Below are positions 8,640 to 17,789 of a DNA stretch of 64,000 nucleotides, one piece after another. The stretch covers positions 1 to 64,000 of the forward strand of contig JBBQZP010000018.1 of NCBI GenBank assembly GCA_038207585.1, read 5' to 3'. Position numbers and translations under genes: made by a program. The notes below the pieces were generated by a model. That model ran no database searches and was not told where the DNA came from. It saw only the letters and a program-made list of their open reading frames with translations. Origin of the DNA: JBBQZP01 sp038207585 (GTDB taxonomy: Bacteria > Pseudomonadota > Alphaproteobacteria > Rhodobacterales > Rhodobacteraceae). The number at the start of each line of letters is the position of its first letter. Within the stretch, counting starts at the first letter, position 1.

Positions 8640-8717
8640 ATGTCACGGGATACGCACATCATCTTTGGCCTTGTCGCCCCCTGCCCCCGTGGGCTGCTTC
8701 TTCTTAGCTGCCTCTGA
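8640..8717 (+). CDS. leuL: leu operon leader peptide
   Basis: A 25-codon open frame just upstream of leuA, ending PRGLLLLSCL. It carries four consecutive Leu codons (CTG CTT CTT CTT) and a further CTC before the stop, plus Ile and Val codons earlier. This is the classical layout of a transcription-attenuation leader, where ribosome stalling at Leu codons under leucine shortage blocks formation of a terminator hairpin. The last codons and the TGA lie inside the left arm of the hairpin at 8711-8748. No convincing ribosome-binding site precedes the ATG, which fits a leaderless or nearly leaderless transcript. Identification rests on position and composition, not on homology. Confidence 0.7.
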   Translation: MSRDTHIIFGLVAPCPRGLLLLSCL

Positions 8718-8748
8718 GCGCGCCTTGCTGGGCGCTGCCGCTCAGAGG
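8711..8748 (+). promoter_or_regulatory. Leu attenuator hairpin
   Basis: A perfect 10-bp inverted repeat, CCTCTGAGCG (8711-8720) and CGCTCAGAGG (8739-8748), overlaps the end of the leader peptide and lies 45 bases before leuA. No long U tract follows, so it might act on transcription with help, or on access to the leuA start. Confidence 0.55.
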
Positions 8749-8793
8749 TGAATGCGCCCGAAGATGCAAAGAAACCGCCAGAAAGATTTCCCC

Positions 8794-10371
8794 ATGACCG
8801 ACAAAAGCGCCCAACCCCGCGTTCTGATCTTTGACACCACCCTGCGTGACGGTGAGCAATCGCCCGGCGCCACCATGAGCCATACCGAAAAGCTGGAGAT
8901 CGCGGCTTTGCTTGACGAGATGGGCGTCGATATAATCGAGGCCGGGTTTCCGATTGCATCCGAGGGCGATTTCGCAGCCGTGTCGGCCATTGCCAAGTCC
9001 GCGCAAAATGCCACCATTTGCGGGCTGGCGCGGGCGAATTACAAGGATATCGACCGTTGCTGGGACGCCGTGCGCCACGCGAAATCACCGCGGATTCATA
9101 CCTTTATCGGCACCTCGCCGTTGCACCGCGCGATCCCCAATCTGGATATGGACCAGATGGCCGAACGCATCCACGATACCGTGACGCATGCGCGCAACCT
9201 GTGTGACAATGTGCAATGGTCGCCAATGGATGCGACGCGGACCGAGCATGACTATCTGTGCCGCGTCGTTGAAATCGCGATCAAGGCGGGTGCGACCACG
9301 ATCAACATCCCTGACACCGTTGGCTATACCGCGCCGCGCGAAAGTGCCGATCTGATCCGCATGCTTCTGACCCGTGTGCCGGGGGCGGACAAAGTTATAT
9401 TTGCCACGCATTGCCACAACGATCTGGGCATGGCGACGGCCAACTCCCTTGCGGCGGTCGAGGCAGGCGCGCGGCAGGTGGAATGTACGATCAACGGTCT
9501 GGGTGAACGCGCGGGCAACACCGCTTTGGAAGAGGTCGTGATGGCGCTGAAGGTGCGCAATGACATCATGCCCTACCGCACCGGCATTGATACCACGCGG
9601 ATCATGAACATCTCGCGCAAGGTGGCCACGGTTTCGGGCTTTGCCGTGCAGTTCAACAAGGCCATCGTCGGCAAGAACGCCTTCGCGCACGAATCCGGCA
9701 TCCATCAGGACGGCATGCTGAAAAACGCCGAGACATTCGAGATCATGCGCCCCACCGATATCGGCCTGTCGGAAACCAATCTGGTGATGGGCAAACATTC
9801 GGGGCGGGCGGCGCTGCGCTCCAAGCTGCGCGATCTGGGGTTTGAACTGGCGGACAACCAGTTGGCAGATGTGTTCGTACGGTTCAAGGCGTTGGCCGAC
9901 CGCAAGAAAGAGGTGTATGACGACGATCTGATCGCGCTGATGCAGGATCAGGGCACGTCCGATGCGCATGATACCTTGCAGGTCAAACGTCTGCGCGTGG
10001 TCTGTGGGACCGAAGGCCCGCAAGAGGCGGAACTGACCATGCTGATCGAAGGGGTGGAACATTCGATTGACGCCACCGGCGACGGCCCGGTTGATGCCTG
10101 TTTCAACGCGGTGAAGATGCTTTATCCACACAAGGCGCGGTTGCAACTGTATCAGGTGGCCGCCGTCACCGAAGGCACCGACGCGCAGGCAACCGTGAGT
10201 GTGCGGCTGGAGGAGGACGGGCGCATCGCAACCGGTCAGTCCGCCGATACCGACACGGTCGTGGCCAGCGTGAAGGCCTATGTCAACGCGCTGAACCGGC
10301 TGATCGTGCGGCGCACGAAGTCCGCTCCGGGCGAGAATGTGAAGACGGTCGATTTCCGCGACGCAGGGTAG
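8794..10371 (+). CDS. leuA: 2-isopropylmalate synthase
   Basis: Condenses acetyl-CoA with 2-oxoisovalerate, the first committed step of leucine biosynthesis. The 525-residue protein has the HMGL-like TIM-barrel catalytic domain, opening with the DTTLRDGEQSPG signature near residue 15 and containing the metal-binding HCHNDLG. A C-terminal LeuA dimerisation/allosteric domain (roughly residues 395-510) binds leucine for feedback inhibition. The ATG at 8794 gives the typical N-terminus; the upstream extension to 8752 would run into the leader hairpin region. It is preceded by a Leu-rich leader peptide and hairpin, so attenuation control is likely in addition to feedback inhibition. Confidence 0.96.
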   Translation: MTDKSAQPRVLIFDTTLRDGEQSPGATMSHTEKLEIAALLDEMGVDIIEAGFPIASEGDFAAVSAIAKSAQNATICGLARANYKDIDRCWDAVRHAKSPRIHTFIGTSPLHRAIPNLDMDQMAERIHDTVTHARNLCDNVQWSPMDATRTEHDYLCRVVEIAIKAGATTINIPDTVGYTAPRESADLIRMLLTRVPGADKVIFATHCHNDLGMATANSLAAVEAGARQVECTINGLGERAGNTALEEVVMALKVRNDIMPYRTGIDTTRIMNISRKVATVSGFAVQFNKAIVGKNAFAHESGIHQDGMLKNAETFEIMRPTDIGLSETNLVMGKHSGRAALRSKLRDLGFELADNQLADVFVRFKALADRKKEVYDDDLIALMQDQGTSDAHDTLQVKRLRVVCGTEGPQEAELTMLIEGVEHSIDATGDGPVDACFNAVKMLYPHKARLQLYQVAAVTEGTDAQATVSVRLEEDGRIATGQSADTDTVVASVKAYVNALNRLIVRRTKSAPGENVKTVDFRDAG

Positions 10372-10382
10372 GATACAGCGAC

Positions 10383-10404
10383 GGGCGCTTCGTCAGGAGC
10401 GCCC
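10383..10404. terminator. Hairpin between convergent leuA and SulP genes
   Basis: GGGCGCT (10383-10389) and AGCGCCC (10398-10404) form a 7-bp stem with an 8-base loop just after leuA, overlapping the last codons of the opposing transporter gene. There is no T run, so it is a possible rather than a clear terminator. Confidence 0.4.
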
Positions 10405-11667
10405 GCTTCGCTCCATTGCGAACCGATGCACCAGCCCCAAGGCGACGCCCGCACCGATGGCGAAGGTCAGATCGACCATCACCGTCAGGGCCAGCGTCAA
10501 CCCGATCAGCAGCCGGTCGAACACCGGTTCGCGCCACAGTCTTGGCCAATGCGCGGGCTCCATCATCGACCAGGCGGTATAGATCAGCAGCCCAGCAAGG
10601 GCAGGCATTGCCATTTGCCCGGCAAGCGGGGCCGCGAGCCACATCACGATCAGGATCGTCAGCGCATGGACAATCCCCGCGACCGGGGTCTTGCCGCCTG
10701 CACGCACGTTGGTGGCGGTGCGGGCGATGGCTCCGGTGGCGGGCAGGCCGCCGAAAAGGGAGGATGCGATGTTGGCCACACCTTGTGCCAGAATTTCCGC
10801 GTTGGGGCGGTGGCGCCCCCCGGTCATCCGGTCGGCAACGGATGCCGACAGCAGCGATTCAATCCCCGCGAGGAAGGCGATGACGAAGGCGGCGGGGGCG
10901 ACGCTGGTCAGAGTGGCAAGGCTCAAGTCCGGCAGGCGCGGCGCGGGCAAGGTTGCGTCCAGCGCGCCGAAGCGGTCGGCAAGTGTTTCAACCCCCGGCA
11001 GCAGCGCGGCAAGGCCAGACGCCGCAGCAATGGCAATTATGAGCGCGGGCCAGCGCGGCAACTGGCGCTTCAGCCCGACGATCAGGGCGATGGTGAACGC
11101 TCCGGTGGCCAAGGCGGGCAAGGACAGGCTTGCGCGCGCCGCCCACAGAGCGGGGATTTTTTTAAGGAAGGCCGCCGGTTCGTGGGTGACGGACAGGCCC
11201 AGAACATCCTTGATCTGGCTGGTTGCAATGATGATGCCGATGCCGATGGTAAAGCCGGTGATCACCGCCTCGGGCACAAAGCGCGCCAGCGATCCCAGCC
11301 GCAACACGCCCGCCACAGCCAGAATGACCCCGGCAAGGAACGTGGCACTGACCAGCCCGGCATAGCCATGCGTGGCGACCACACCCGCCACCACCACGAT
11401 GAACGCCCCCGTCGGGCCGCCGATCTGCACGCGGCTGCCGCCCAGAAGCGAGATCACAAAGCCCGCCACAATCGCCGTCACCAACCCATCCTGCGGCCGC
11501 GCACCTGATGCGATGGCGATGGCGATGCACAAGGGAATGGCAACCATCGCAACCGACAATCCGGCCAGCAGATCGGCCAGTGCCGTGGCACGGGTGTAAC
11601 CGTGCAGCATGGTCAGAAGCTTTGGCTTCAGAACCGGGATCGGCGCGGGGTTTGGAACATCTGTCAT
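10393..11667 (-). CDS. SulP-family anion transporter lacking a STAS domain
   Basis: A 424-residue polytopic inner-membrane protein of the SLC26/SulP family, which moves sulfate, bicarbonate or other anions. The family core is clear: GLSVAMVAIPLCIAIAIASG near the N-terminus, then the GGSRVQIGGPTGAF motif, and a GGLPATGAIARTATNVRAGG segment late in the membrane domain. The protein stops shortly after the last membrane segment (ALGLVHRFAMERSGRS), so the cytoplasmic STAS domain usual at the C-terminus is missing. The start was placed at ATG 11665-11667; the open frame continues upstream to 11946 without membrane or family-like sequence. The transported ion cannot be told. Confidence 0.85.
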   Translation of the reverse strand: MTDVPNPAPIPVLKPKLLTMLHGYTRATALADLLAGLSVAMVAIPLCIAIAIASGARPQDGLVTAIVAGFVISLLGGSRVQIGGPTGAFIVVVAGVVATHGYAGLVSATFLAGVILAVAGVLRLGSLARFVPEAVITGFTIGIGIIIATSQIKDVLGLSVTHEPAAFLKKIPALWAARASLSLPALATGAFTIALIVGLKRQLPRWPALIIAIAAASGLAALLPGVETLADRFGALDATLPAPRLPDLSLATLTSVAPAAFVIAFLAGIESLLSASVADRMTGGRHRPNAEILAQGVANIASSLFGGLPATGAIARTATNVRAGGKTPVAGIVHALTILIVMWLAAPLAGQMAMPALAGLLIYTAWSMMEPAHWPRLWREPVFDRLLIGLTLALTVMVDLTFAIGAGVALGLVHRFAMERSGRS

Positions 11668-12090
11668 GGCAGGATCAGACGACGCCCTTGCCCCTGTTCT
11701 GTCAAGGGGAGGACCCCGGTCACACCGCCCAAACCCGCAGTTTCTTGTGTGATGCCACCCTTTACCCCGCGCAATCCCTCGTGAAGGAAAAGAAACTTCG
11801 AGATCACCCGAAATAATCCATCCGCCGGGAGGCATTGCCTTTTTAATGTATTTGATAAAGATACCGGGCGGCAATTGCCAATATGTTTGACGATTCAGAA
11901 CCTGCCCACAAGCCACACGACATCGCTTCAAGGCTATAATCCGCACAGGTTCCGGCGCATTTTGCGGATCGACGCCGACGTGGCGTCACACCCCTCTTTT
12001 CCTTGGCCGGTCACAAACCTATAAGAAGGCGCCCGCCCCGGTTTACCCCCGAGTCGCGGGTTTTGCTTTTTTGAACAGGATCATCCCGCC
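11668..12090. other. Divergent intergenic region upstream of mreB
   Basis: This 423-base gap separates the start codons of the SulP gene and mreB. It holds a TATAAT at 11935-11940 and a TATAAG at 12020-12025, either of which could be a -10 box for mreB, but neither has a good -35 at proper spacing. A short inverted repeat GACGCC (11971-11976)/GGCGTC (11982-11987) could bind a regulator. A T-rich stretch at 12060-12072 precedes the mreB ribosome site. No credible small gene was found. Confidence 0.4.
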
Positions 12091-13128
12091 ATGTCGATAC
12101 TCTCAGGCCTCTTTTCGTCAGACATGGCGATCGACCTTGGCACTGCCAATACGCTGGTCTACGTCCGCGGCAAGGGGATCGTTCTGAACGAGCCATCGGT
12201 CGTGGCCTATCATGTCAAGGATGGCAAGAAGCAGGTTTTGGCGGTGGGCGAGGATGCCAAACTGATGCTGGGACGCACGCCGGGCAGCATCGAGGCGATC
12301 CGCCCGATGCGCGACGGGGTGATTGCCGATTTCGACACGGCGGAAGAGATGATCAAGCATTTCATCCGCAAGGTTCACAAACGCACGACATTCTCGAAAC
12401 CCAAGATCATCGTCTGCGTGCCTTACGGGGCCACACCGGTGGAAAAGCGCGCGATCCGGCAGTCGGTTCTTTCGGCTGGCGCGCGCCGCGCCGGGCTGAT
12501 TGCAGAACCCATTGCGGCGGCGATTGGGGCAGGCATGCCGATCACCGATCCGACCGGCAACATGGTTGTCGATATCGGCGGCGGCACGACCGAGGTTGCG
12601 GTGCTTAGCCTTGGAGACATTGTTTACGCCCGGTCAGTCCGCGTCGGCGGCGACCGGATGGATGAGGCGATCATCAGCTATCTGCGCCGCCATCAGAACC
12701 TGTTGATCGGCGAATCCACGGCCGAGCGGATCAAGACCAGCATTGGCACCGCGCGGATGCCCGATGACGGGCGCGGGTTGTCGCTGCACATTCGCGGCCG
12801 TGATTTGCTGAACGGTGTGCCCAAGGAAACCGAGATCAATCAGGCGCAAGTGGCCGAGGCGCTTGCCGAACCCGTGCAACAGATCTGCGATGCGGTGATG
12901 CAGGCGCTGGAAACAACGCCGCCCGATCTTGCCGCCGACATTGTTGACCGAGGCGTGATGCTGACCGGGGGTGGCGCTTTGCTGGGCGATCTGGATCTGG
13001 CGCTGCGTGAGCAGACCGGCCTTTCAATCTCGGTCGCCAACGAATCGCTCAACTGTGTGGCACTGGGCACCGGAAAGGCGTTGGAATACGAAAAACAACT
13101 GCGCCACGTCATTGATTACGACAGCTGA
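12091..13128 (+). CDS. mreB: Rod shape-determining protein MreB
   Basis: Bacterial actin homologue that polymerises on the inner membrane and positions the elongation machinery. The 345-residue protein shows the actin-fold phosphate loops (AIDLGTANTLVY at about residue 12 and VDIGGGTTEVAVLSLG near residue 156) and the C-terminal adenosine motif LTGGGALLGDLD. ATG 12091 follows AGGA. It is the first gene of mreB-mreC-mreD-mrdA-rodA, all on the plus strand with little or no spacing, and so sets the dosage of the elongation complex. Confidence 0.97.
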   Translation: MSILSGLFSSDMAIDLGTANTLVYVRGKGIVLNEPSVVAYHVKDGKKQVLAVGEDAKLMLGRTPGSIEAIRPMRDGVIADFDTAEEMIKHFIRKVHKRTTFSKPKIIVCVPYGATPVEKRAIRQSVLSAGARRAGLIAEPIAAAIGAGMPITDPTGNMVVDIGGGTTEVAVLSLGDIVYARSVRVGGDRMDEAIISYLRRHQNLLIGESTAERIKTSIGTARMPDDGRGLSLHIRGRDLLNGVPKETEINQAQVAEALAEPVQQICDAVMQALETTPPDLAADIVDRGVMLTGGGALLGDLDLALREQTGLSISVANESLNCVALGTGKALEYEKQLRHVIDYDS

Positions 13129-13150
13129 CTGACCGCGCGCGAGGCAGATC

Positions 13151-14068
13151 TTGGCCAGCAACCGCAGCAATCCCGAAGATTTTGCCCGCCCGATCCGGCG
13201 GATTTTCGTGGGCGGGCTGGTGGTTGTGCTGCTGGGTCTGTTCGTGTTGTGGCGCATTGACAGCCCGCGCGTGGAACGGTTCCGGTCGGCCCTGATCGAC
13301 CGGGTGGTGCCCAACATGGATTGGGCGTTCTGGCCGGTGACCAAGGCCGCAGACATGGTCGACAGCTTTCAATCCTATGCCAGCCTTTACGACCAGAATC
13401 AGGAATTGCGCCGCGAGTTGCAGCAGATGAAGGCGTGGAAAGAAGCGGCGTTGCAACTGGAACAGCAAAACGCGCGGCTTCTGGAGTTCAATCAGGTGCG
13501 GCTGGACCCCAGCCTGACGCATGTGACGGGGGTGGTGCTGGTCGATTCCGGCTCGCCCTTCCGGCAGTCGGTTTTGCTGAATGTGGGCGCGCGCGATGGG
13601 ATACAGGACGGCTGGGCGGCGCTGGACGGGATCGGACTTGTGGGTCGCATCTCGGGCGTGGGCGAACGCACCAGCCGGGTGATCTTGCTGACCGATTCCA
13701 ACAGCCGCATCCCGGTGATCGTGCAGCCTTCTGGGCAAAAGGGGCTGGCGTCGGGTGACAACACCCCTGCCCCGCCCCTGGAGTTTCTGGAAAAGCCGGA
13801 TCTTGTGCGCCCCGGCGATCAGGTTGTCACCTCGGGCGATGGCGGGGTGTTCCCGGCGGGCCTTCTGGTGGGGCAAGTGGCGCAAGGCCCTGACCGCCGC
13901 CTGCGCGTGCGGCTTTCGGCGGATTATGAGCGGCTGGAGTTTCTGCGCGTGTTGCGCAGCCATGCGCTAGCCCCCATTACCGATCCGGGCGGGCTGGTGG
14001 CGCCACCCTTGCGCGAACAGTTCGGACCAGAGCCGCCCACATCGCTGACCGGAGCTTCAGATGGCTGA
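13151..14068 (+). CDS. mreC: Rod shape-determining protein MreC
   Basis: Bitopic inner-membrane protein whose periplasmic beta-barrel domain organises the Rod complex and activates PBP2. The 305-residue protein has a short cytoplasmic tail, one membrane helix (GGLVVVLLGLFVLW, about residues 21-34), a coiled coil (residues 75-115, YDQNQELRRELQQ) and the MreC beta domains. It starts with TTG at 13151, preceded by GAGG seven bases upstream; no ATG or GTG gives the family N-terminus, so the TTG start looks genuine and may lower its expression relative to MreB. Its end overlaps the mreD start by eight bases. Confidence 0.92.
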   Translation: MASNRSNPEDFARPIRRIFVGGLVVVLLGLFVLWRIDSPRVERFRSALIDRVVPNMDWAFWPVTKAADMVDSFQSYASLYDQNQELRRELQQMKAWKEAALQLEQQNARLLEFNQVRLDPSLTHVTGVVLVDSGSPFRQSVLLNVGARDGIQDGWAALDGIGLVGRISGVGERTSRVILLTDSNSRIPVIVQPSGQKGLASGDNTPAPPLEFLEKPDLVRPGDQVVTSGDGGVFPAGLLVGQVAQGPDRRLRVRLSADYERLEFLRVLRSHALAPITDPGGLVAPPLREQFGPEPPTSLTGASDG

Positions 14069-14696
14069 TCCGGCGGGGCGCGCGCAATGGACGTATCGTG
14101 CGATCTTCATCGGCGTCGCACTGGCGCTGTTCTTTTTCCGCCTGCTGCCATTGGGCACGGTGCCGGGAACTTGGGGCTGGCTGGATTTCACCATGCGCGC
14201 GCTGACCGGATCGGATGCAGTATCGCAGGCGCTGTTGCAACTGACCACCGGGTCGCCCAACGGCAGTTGGCCGGGGCCTGACCTTTTGTTGTGCGTCATT
14301 CTGGCCTGGGGTCTGCGACGGCCGGACTTCCTGCCCGCAGGCCTTATCGCGGCGGTCGTTCTGGCGGAGGATCTGTTGCTGATGCGCCCGCCGGGGCTGT
14401 GGACGGGCCTTGTGGTCGTTGCGACCGAGTTTCTGCGAAACCGCGCCGTTCTGACCCGCGAGTTTGCCTTTGCGATGGAATGGCTGATGGTGTCGGGGGT
14501 GATGGTGGCGCTGTTGCTGGCCTACCGTCTGATCTTTGCGATCACGTTTCTGCCGCAACCGGGATTTGGCTTTGCGGCGGTGCAGACTCTGGCTTCAATT
14601 CTCTGCTATCCTCTGGTCGTGGGGCTGTCGCGCATCCTGTTTGATGTCTACAAACCCGCAACCGGCGAAACCGACGCCCTGGGGAGACGGATGTGA
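14061..14696 (+). CDS. mreD: Rod shape-determining protein MreD-like
   Basis: A 211-residue multi-pass inner-membrane protein occupying the mreD place between mreC and mrdA. Hydrophobic segments cover about residues 14-33, 75-105, 112-122 and 132-157, with a basic loop (RNRAVLTREF). Sequence conservation in MreD is weak and this one is somewhat longer than the usual 160-180 residues, so the call leans on context. ATG 14061 overlaps the end of mreC; its TGA overlaps the GTG start of mrdA, so the three are probably translationally coupled. Confidence 0.85.
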   Translation: MADPAGRAQWTYRAIFIGVALALFFFRLLPLGTVPGTWGWLDFTMRALTGSDAVSQALLQLTTGSPNGSWPGPDLLLCVILAWGLRRPDFLPAGLIAAVVLAEDLLLMRPPGLWTGLVVVATEFLRNRAVLTREFAFAMEWLMVSGVMVALLLAYRLIFAITFLPQPGFGFAAVQTLASILCYPLVVGLSRILFDVYKPATGETDALGRRM

Positions 14697-16639
14697 GACG
14701 CAACGCCCGTGACAGCGAAGACAGTGCCCGCATCGTCGGGCGGCGCGCGCTCTTTCTGGGCGGGGCGATGTCGGCGATGGTGGCCGTTCTGGGCACCCGG
14801 ATGCGGTACATGCAGGTCGATCAGGCCGACCAGTTCCGCCTGCTGGCCGAGGAAAACCGCATCAACATCCGCCTGATCCCACCTGCGCGCGGGTTGATCC
14901 TTGATCGTCTGGGCCGCATGATCGCGGGGAATGAACAGAACTACCGCGTTGTCATCACGCGCGAAGATGCGGGCGATGTGGGTGCTGTGCTGCACCGTCT
15001 GGCCAGCCTTGTGCCGCTGACCGACGAAGATATCGACAAGGCCACCAAAGAGGCCGCGCGCCGCAGCGCCTTTGTGCCCATCATCGTGGCCGACCGGCTG
15101 AACTGGCAGGATTTCTCAAAAGTGGCGCTGAATGCACCCACCCTGCCCGGCGTGGTGCCCGAGGTGGGGCTTAGCCGGATTTACCCGCTGGATACCGATT
15201 TTGCGCATATCGTGGGCTATGTCGGACCGGTCAGCGAAAAGGATCTGGCCGAGGTGGAAGACCCCGATCCCTTGCTGCAGATACCGAAATTCCAGATCGG
15301 CAAGATCGGTGTAGAACGCTGGACCGAAAGCACCCTGCGCGGCAAGGCGGGCGCCAAGCGCATCGAGGTGAACGCCGTGGGCCGCGTGATGCGCGAACTG
15401 GAACGGCAAGAGGGCGATCCGGGGCAGGACATGCGCCTGACGATTGATGCCGAGGTGCAGAACTTTGCGCAGGTCCGGTTGGGTAATGAAAGTGCCGCCG
15501 TGGTGGCGATGGATGTGGAAACCGGCGATATTCTGGCGATTGCCTCGGCCCCGTCGTTTGATCCTAATCTGTTCGTGCGCGGCATTTCGCAGGTGGATTA
15601 TTCGTCGTTGACCGAAAACGACCACCGCCCGCTGGCCAACAAGGCCGTGCAAGGCGCGTATCCGCCGGGGTCTACCTTCAAGATGGTGACGGCGCTGGCG
15701 GCGCTGGATGCGGGGGCGATCACGCCGGAAACCACCTTCCGTTGCCCCGGATATTTCGAGATTGGTGGCACCAAGTTTCACTGCTGGAAAGGCGGCGGGC
15801 ACGGGCCTGTGACCCTGCGCCGGGGGCTGGCCGAAAGCTGCGATGTCTATTTCTACGAGGTGGCGCAGAAGGTTGGCATCGACAAGATGTCAGAGATTGG
15901 CCACCGCCTTGGCCTTGGCGTGCGCCATGACCTGCCGATGTCTGCGATCACCGAAGGGGTGATGCCCAACAAGGCCTGGAAGGAAGAGCGTTACAAGCAG
16001 GCCTGGCGGATCGGCGATACAATCAACGCGGCCATTGGTCAGGGCTATGTGCTGACCTCGCCCCTGCAACTGGCCGTGATGACAGCGCGGATCGCTTCGG
16101 GCCGACAGATTCAGCCGCGTCTTGTGCATATGATCGGCAATGATGTCGTACCGATTGCCGACGCCCCGCCTTTGGGCTTGCAGGCCGCCCATCTGACGGC
16201 GGTGCAGCGTGGCATGTTCGAGGTGGTGAACGGCGCGCATGGCACCGGGAAATCATCCGCCATTGCCGACCCTGCGATGCTTATGGCGGGTAAATCCGGC
16301 ACCAGTCAGGTGCGCAACATCTCGGCCGCGGAACGCGCACGGGGTGTGGTCAAGAATGAGCAACTGCCGTGGATCAGGCGCGACCATGCGCTGTTCGTGG
16401 GCTTTGCCCCGTTCGATGCGCCCAAGGTTGCGGTGGCTGCAATCGTGGAACATGGCGGTGGCGGGTCTACCGTTGCCGCCCCCATGGTGCGCGATCTTCT
16501 GTTGCGCTGCCTGACGGGCGGCATCCCGCCACTGACGGCTTACCCTGCCAGCCAGCGCGGCCGGATCGAGACGCAGTTCAAGGAAATGCCCCTTCGGGTG
16601 CAGGTGGATGACGGCAGCCCTGTGAAATCACGGGCGTGA
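14693..16639 (+). CDS. mrdA: Penicillin-binding protein 2 (peptidoglycan transpeptidase)
   Basis: Monofunctional class B transpeptidase that cross-links peptidoglycan during cell elongation, working with RodA. The 648-residue protein has an N-terminal membrane anchor (about residues 17-37), a PBP dimerisation domain, and a transpeptidase domain with all active-site motifs: SxxK as S327-TFK, the second motif SCD at about 382, and KSGTS near 535. GTG at 14693 overlaps the stop of mreD and is preceded by GGGGAG. RodA begins 11 bases after its stop. Confidence 0.96.
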   Translation: MRRNARDSEDSARIVGRRALFLGGAMSAMVAVLGTRMRYMQVDQADQFRLLAEENRINIRLIPPARGLILDRLGRMIAGNEQNYRVVITREDAGDVGAVLHRLASLVPLTDEDIDKATKEAARRSAFVPIIVADRLNWQDFSKVALNAPTLPGVVPEVGLSRIYPLDTDFAHIVGYVGPVSEKDLAEVEDPDPLLQIPKFQIGKIGVERWTESTLRGKAGAKRIEVNAVGRVMRELERQEGDPGQDMRLTIDAEVQNFAQVRLGNESAAVVAMDVETGDILAIASAPSFDPNLFVRGISQVDYSSLTENDHRPLANKAVQGAYPPGSTFKMVTALAALDAGAITPETTFRCPGYFEIGGTKFHCWKGGGHGPVTLRRGLAESCDVYFYEVAQKVGIDKMSEIGHRLGLGVRHDLPMSAITEGVMPNKAWKEERYKQAWRIGDTINAAIGQGYVLTSPLQLAVMTARIASGRQIQPRLVHMIGNDVVPIADAPPLGLQAAHLTAVQRGMFEVVNGAHGTGKSSAIADPAMLMAGKSGTSQVRNISAAERARGVVKNEQLPWIRRDHALFVGFAPFDAPKVAVAAIVEHGGGGSTVAAPMVRDLLLRCLTGGIPPLTAYPASQRGRIETQFKEMPLRVQVDDGSPVKSRA

Positions 16640-16649
16640 CGGGGCGAGC

Positions 16650-17789
16650 ATGAGTTTTCTTGAATACCGCATCAAAACCGCGCCGCAGGGGCTGCAAAAA
16701 GTGCTGCACCTGAACTGGGCGCTGGTTTTGTTGCTGATCGCGGTGGCGTCAGTCGGGTGGCTGATGCTGTATTCAGTGGCGGGCGGGCATCTGGAAACAT
16801 GGGCCGAACCGCAGATGAAGCGCTTTGCGGGTGGTATGGTGGTGATGTTGTTCATCGCCTTCGTGCCGATCTGGTTCTGGCGCAACATGTCGACGCTGGC
16901 CTATGTTGTGGCGCTGATCCTGTTGTTGATGGTGGAGTTCTTCGGTCAAGTCGGCATGGGCGCGCAGCGCTGGATCGACCTTGGCCCGATCACCCTACAA
17001 CCGTCGGAATTGATGAAGGTCGCACTGATCATGTTTCTGGCGGCCTATTATGACTGGCTGGATGTAAAGAAAGTGTCGCACCCGTTGTGGGTGCTGGTGC
17101 CGGTGATCCTGATCCTTGTACCCACCGGGCTGGTGCTGACGCAACCCGATCTGGGAACGGCATTGCTGTTGATGCTGGGGGGGGCGGTCGTGATGTTCTG
17201 CGCCGGGGTCAGCTGGATTTATTTCGCCGTGGTGATTGCTGCGGGGGTCGGGCTGATCTGGGCGGTGCTGGCGTCGCGCGGGACGGAATGGCAATTGCTG
17301 CGCGACTATCAGTTTGCGCGCATCGACACGTTTCTGGACCCGTCAACCGACCCGTTGGGCGCGGGCTATCACATCACACAGGCCAAGATCGCTTTGGGAT
17401 CGGGGGGTTGGGCTGGCAAGGGCTTTATGCAGGGCACCCAGACGCGACTGAATTTCCTGCCCGAAAAGCACACCGATTTCATCTTCACAACGCTGGCCGA
17501 GGAATTCGGCTTTGTCGGCGCGTTCTCGCTTCTGGCGCTTTATGCGGGCGTCATCATCTTTTGCATCGTGTCGGCGTTGCAGAACAAGGATCGCTTCTCA
17601 TCCCTGCTGATCCTGGGGATTGCGGCGAATTTCTTTTTCTACTTTGCCGTCAACATGTCGATGGTGATGGGCCTTGCCCCGGTGGTGGGCGTGCCTCTGC
17701 CGCTGGTGTCGTACGGCGGGTCGGCGATGCTGGTGCTTCTGGCCGGGTTCGGGCTGGTGCAATCGGCGCATGTCCACAGGCTGCGATGA
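16650..17789 (+). CDS. rodA: Peptidoglycan glycosyltransferase RodA (SEDS family)
   Basis: Polymerises lipid II into glycan strands during cell elongation and pairs with PBP2. The 379-residue protein has the SEDS multi-membrane topology and the family signature near the C-terminus (MSMVMGLAPVVGVPLPLVSYGGSAM region, about residues 330-355). The catalytic-loop segment LPEKHTDFIFTTLAEEFGF is present at about residues 268-286, including the conserved Asp. ATG 16650 follows a GGGGCGAG stretch. Its TGA overlaps the ATG of the next gene, linking a metabolic reductase to the operon. Confidence 0.96.
   Translation: MSFLEYRIKTAPQGLQKVLHLNWALVLLLIAVASVGWLMLYSVAGGHLETWAEPQMKRFAGGMVVMLFIAFVPIWFWRNMSTLAYVVALILLLMVEFFGQVGMGAQRWIDLGPITLQPSELMKVALIMFLAAYYDWLDVKKVSHPLWVLVPVILILVPTGLVLTQPDLGTALLLMLGGAVVMFCAGVSWIYFAVVIAAGVGLIWAVLASRGTEWQLLRDYQFARIDTFLDPSTDPLGAGYHITQAKIALGSGGWAGKGFMQGTQTRLNFLPEKHTDFIFTTLAEEFGFVGAFSLLALYAGVIIFCIVSALQNKDRFSSLLILGIAANFFFYFAVNMSMVMGLAPVVGVPLPLVSYGGSAMLVLLAGFGLVQSAHVHRLR

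Noticed and set aside
17087..17785. N-terminal extension of the GhrA-like dehydrogenase frame into rodA
   Set aside because: The extension lies entirely within rodA in another frame and reads as low-complexity; the ATGATG overlapping the rodA stop gives the family N-terminus.
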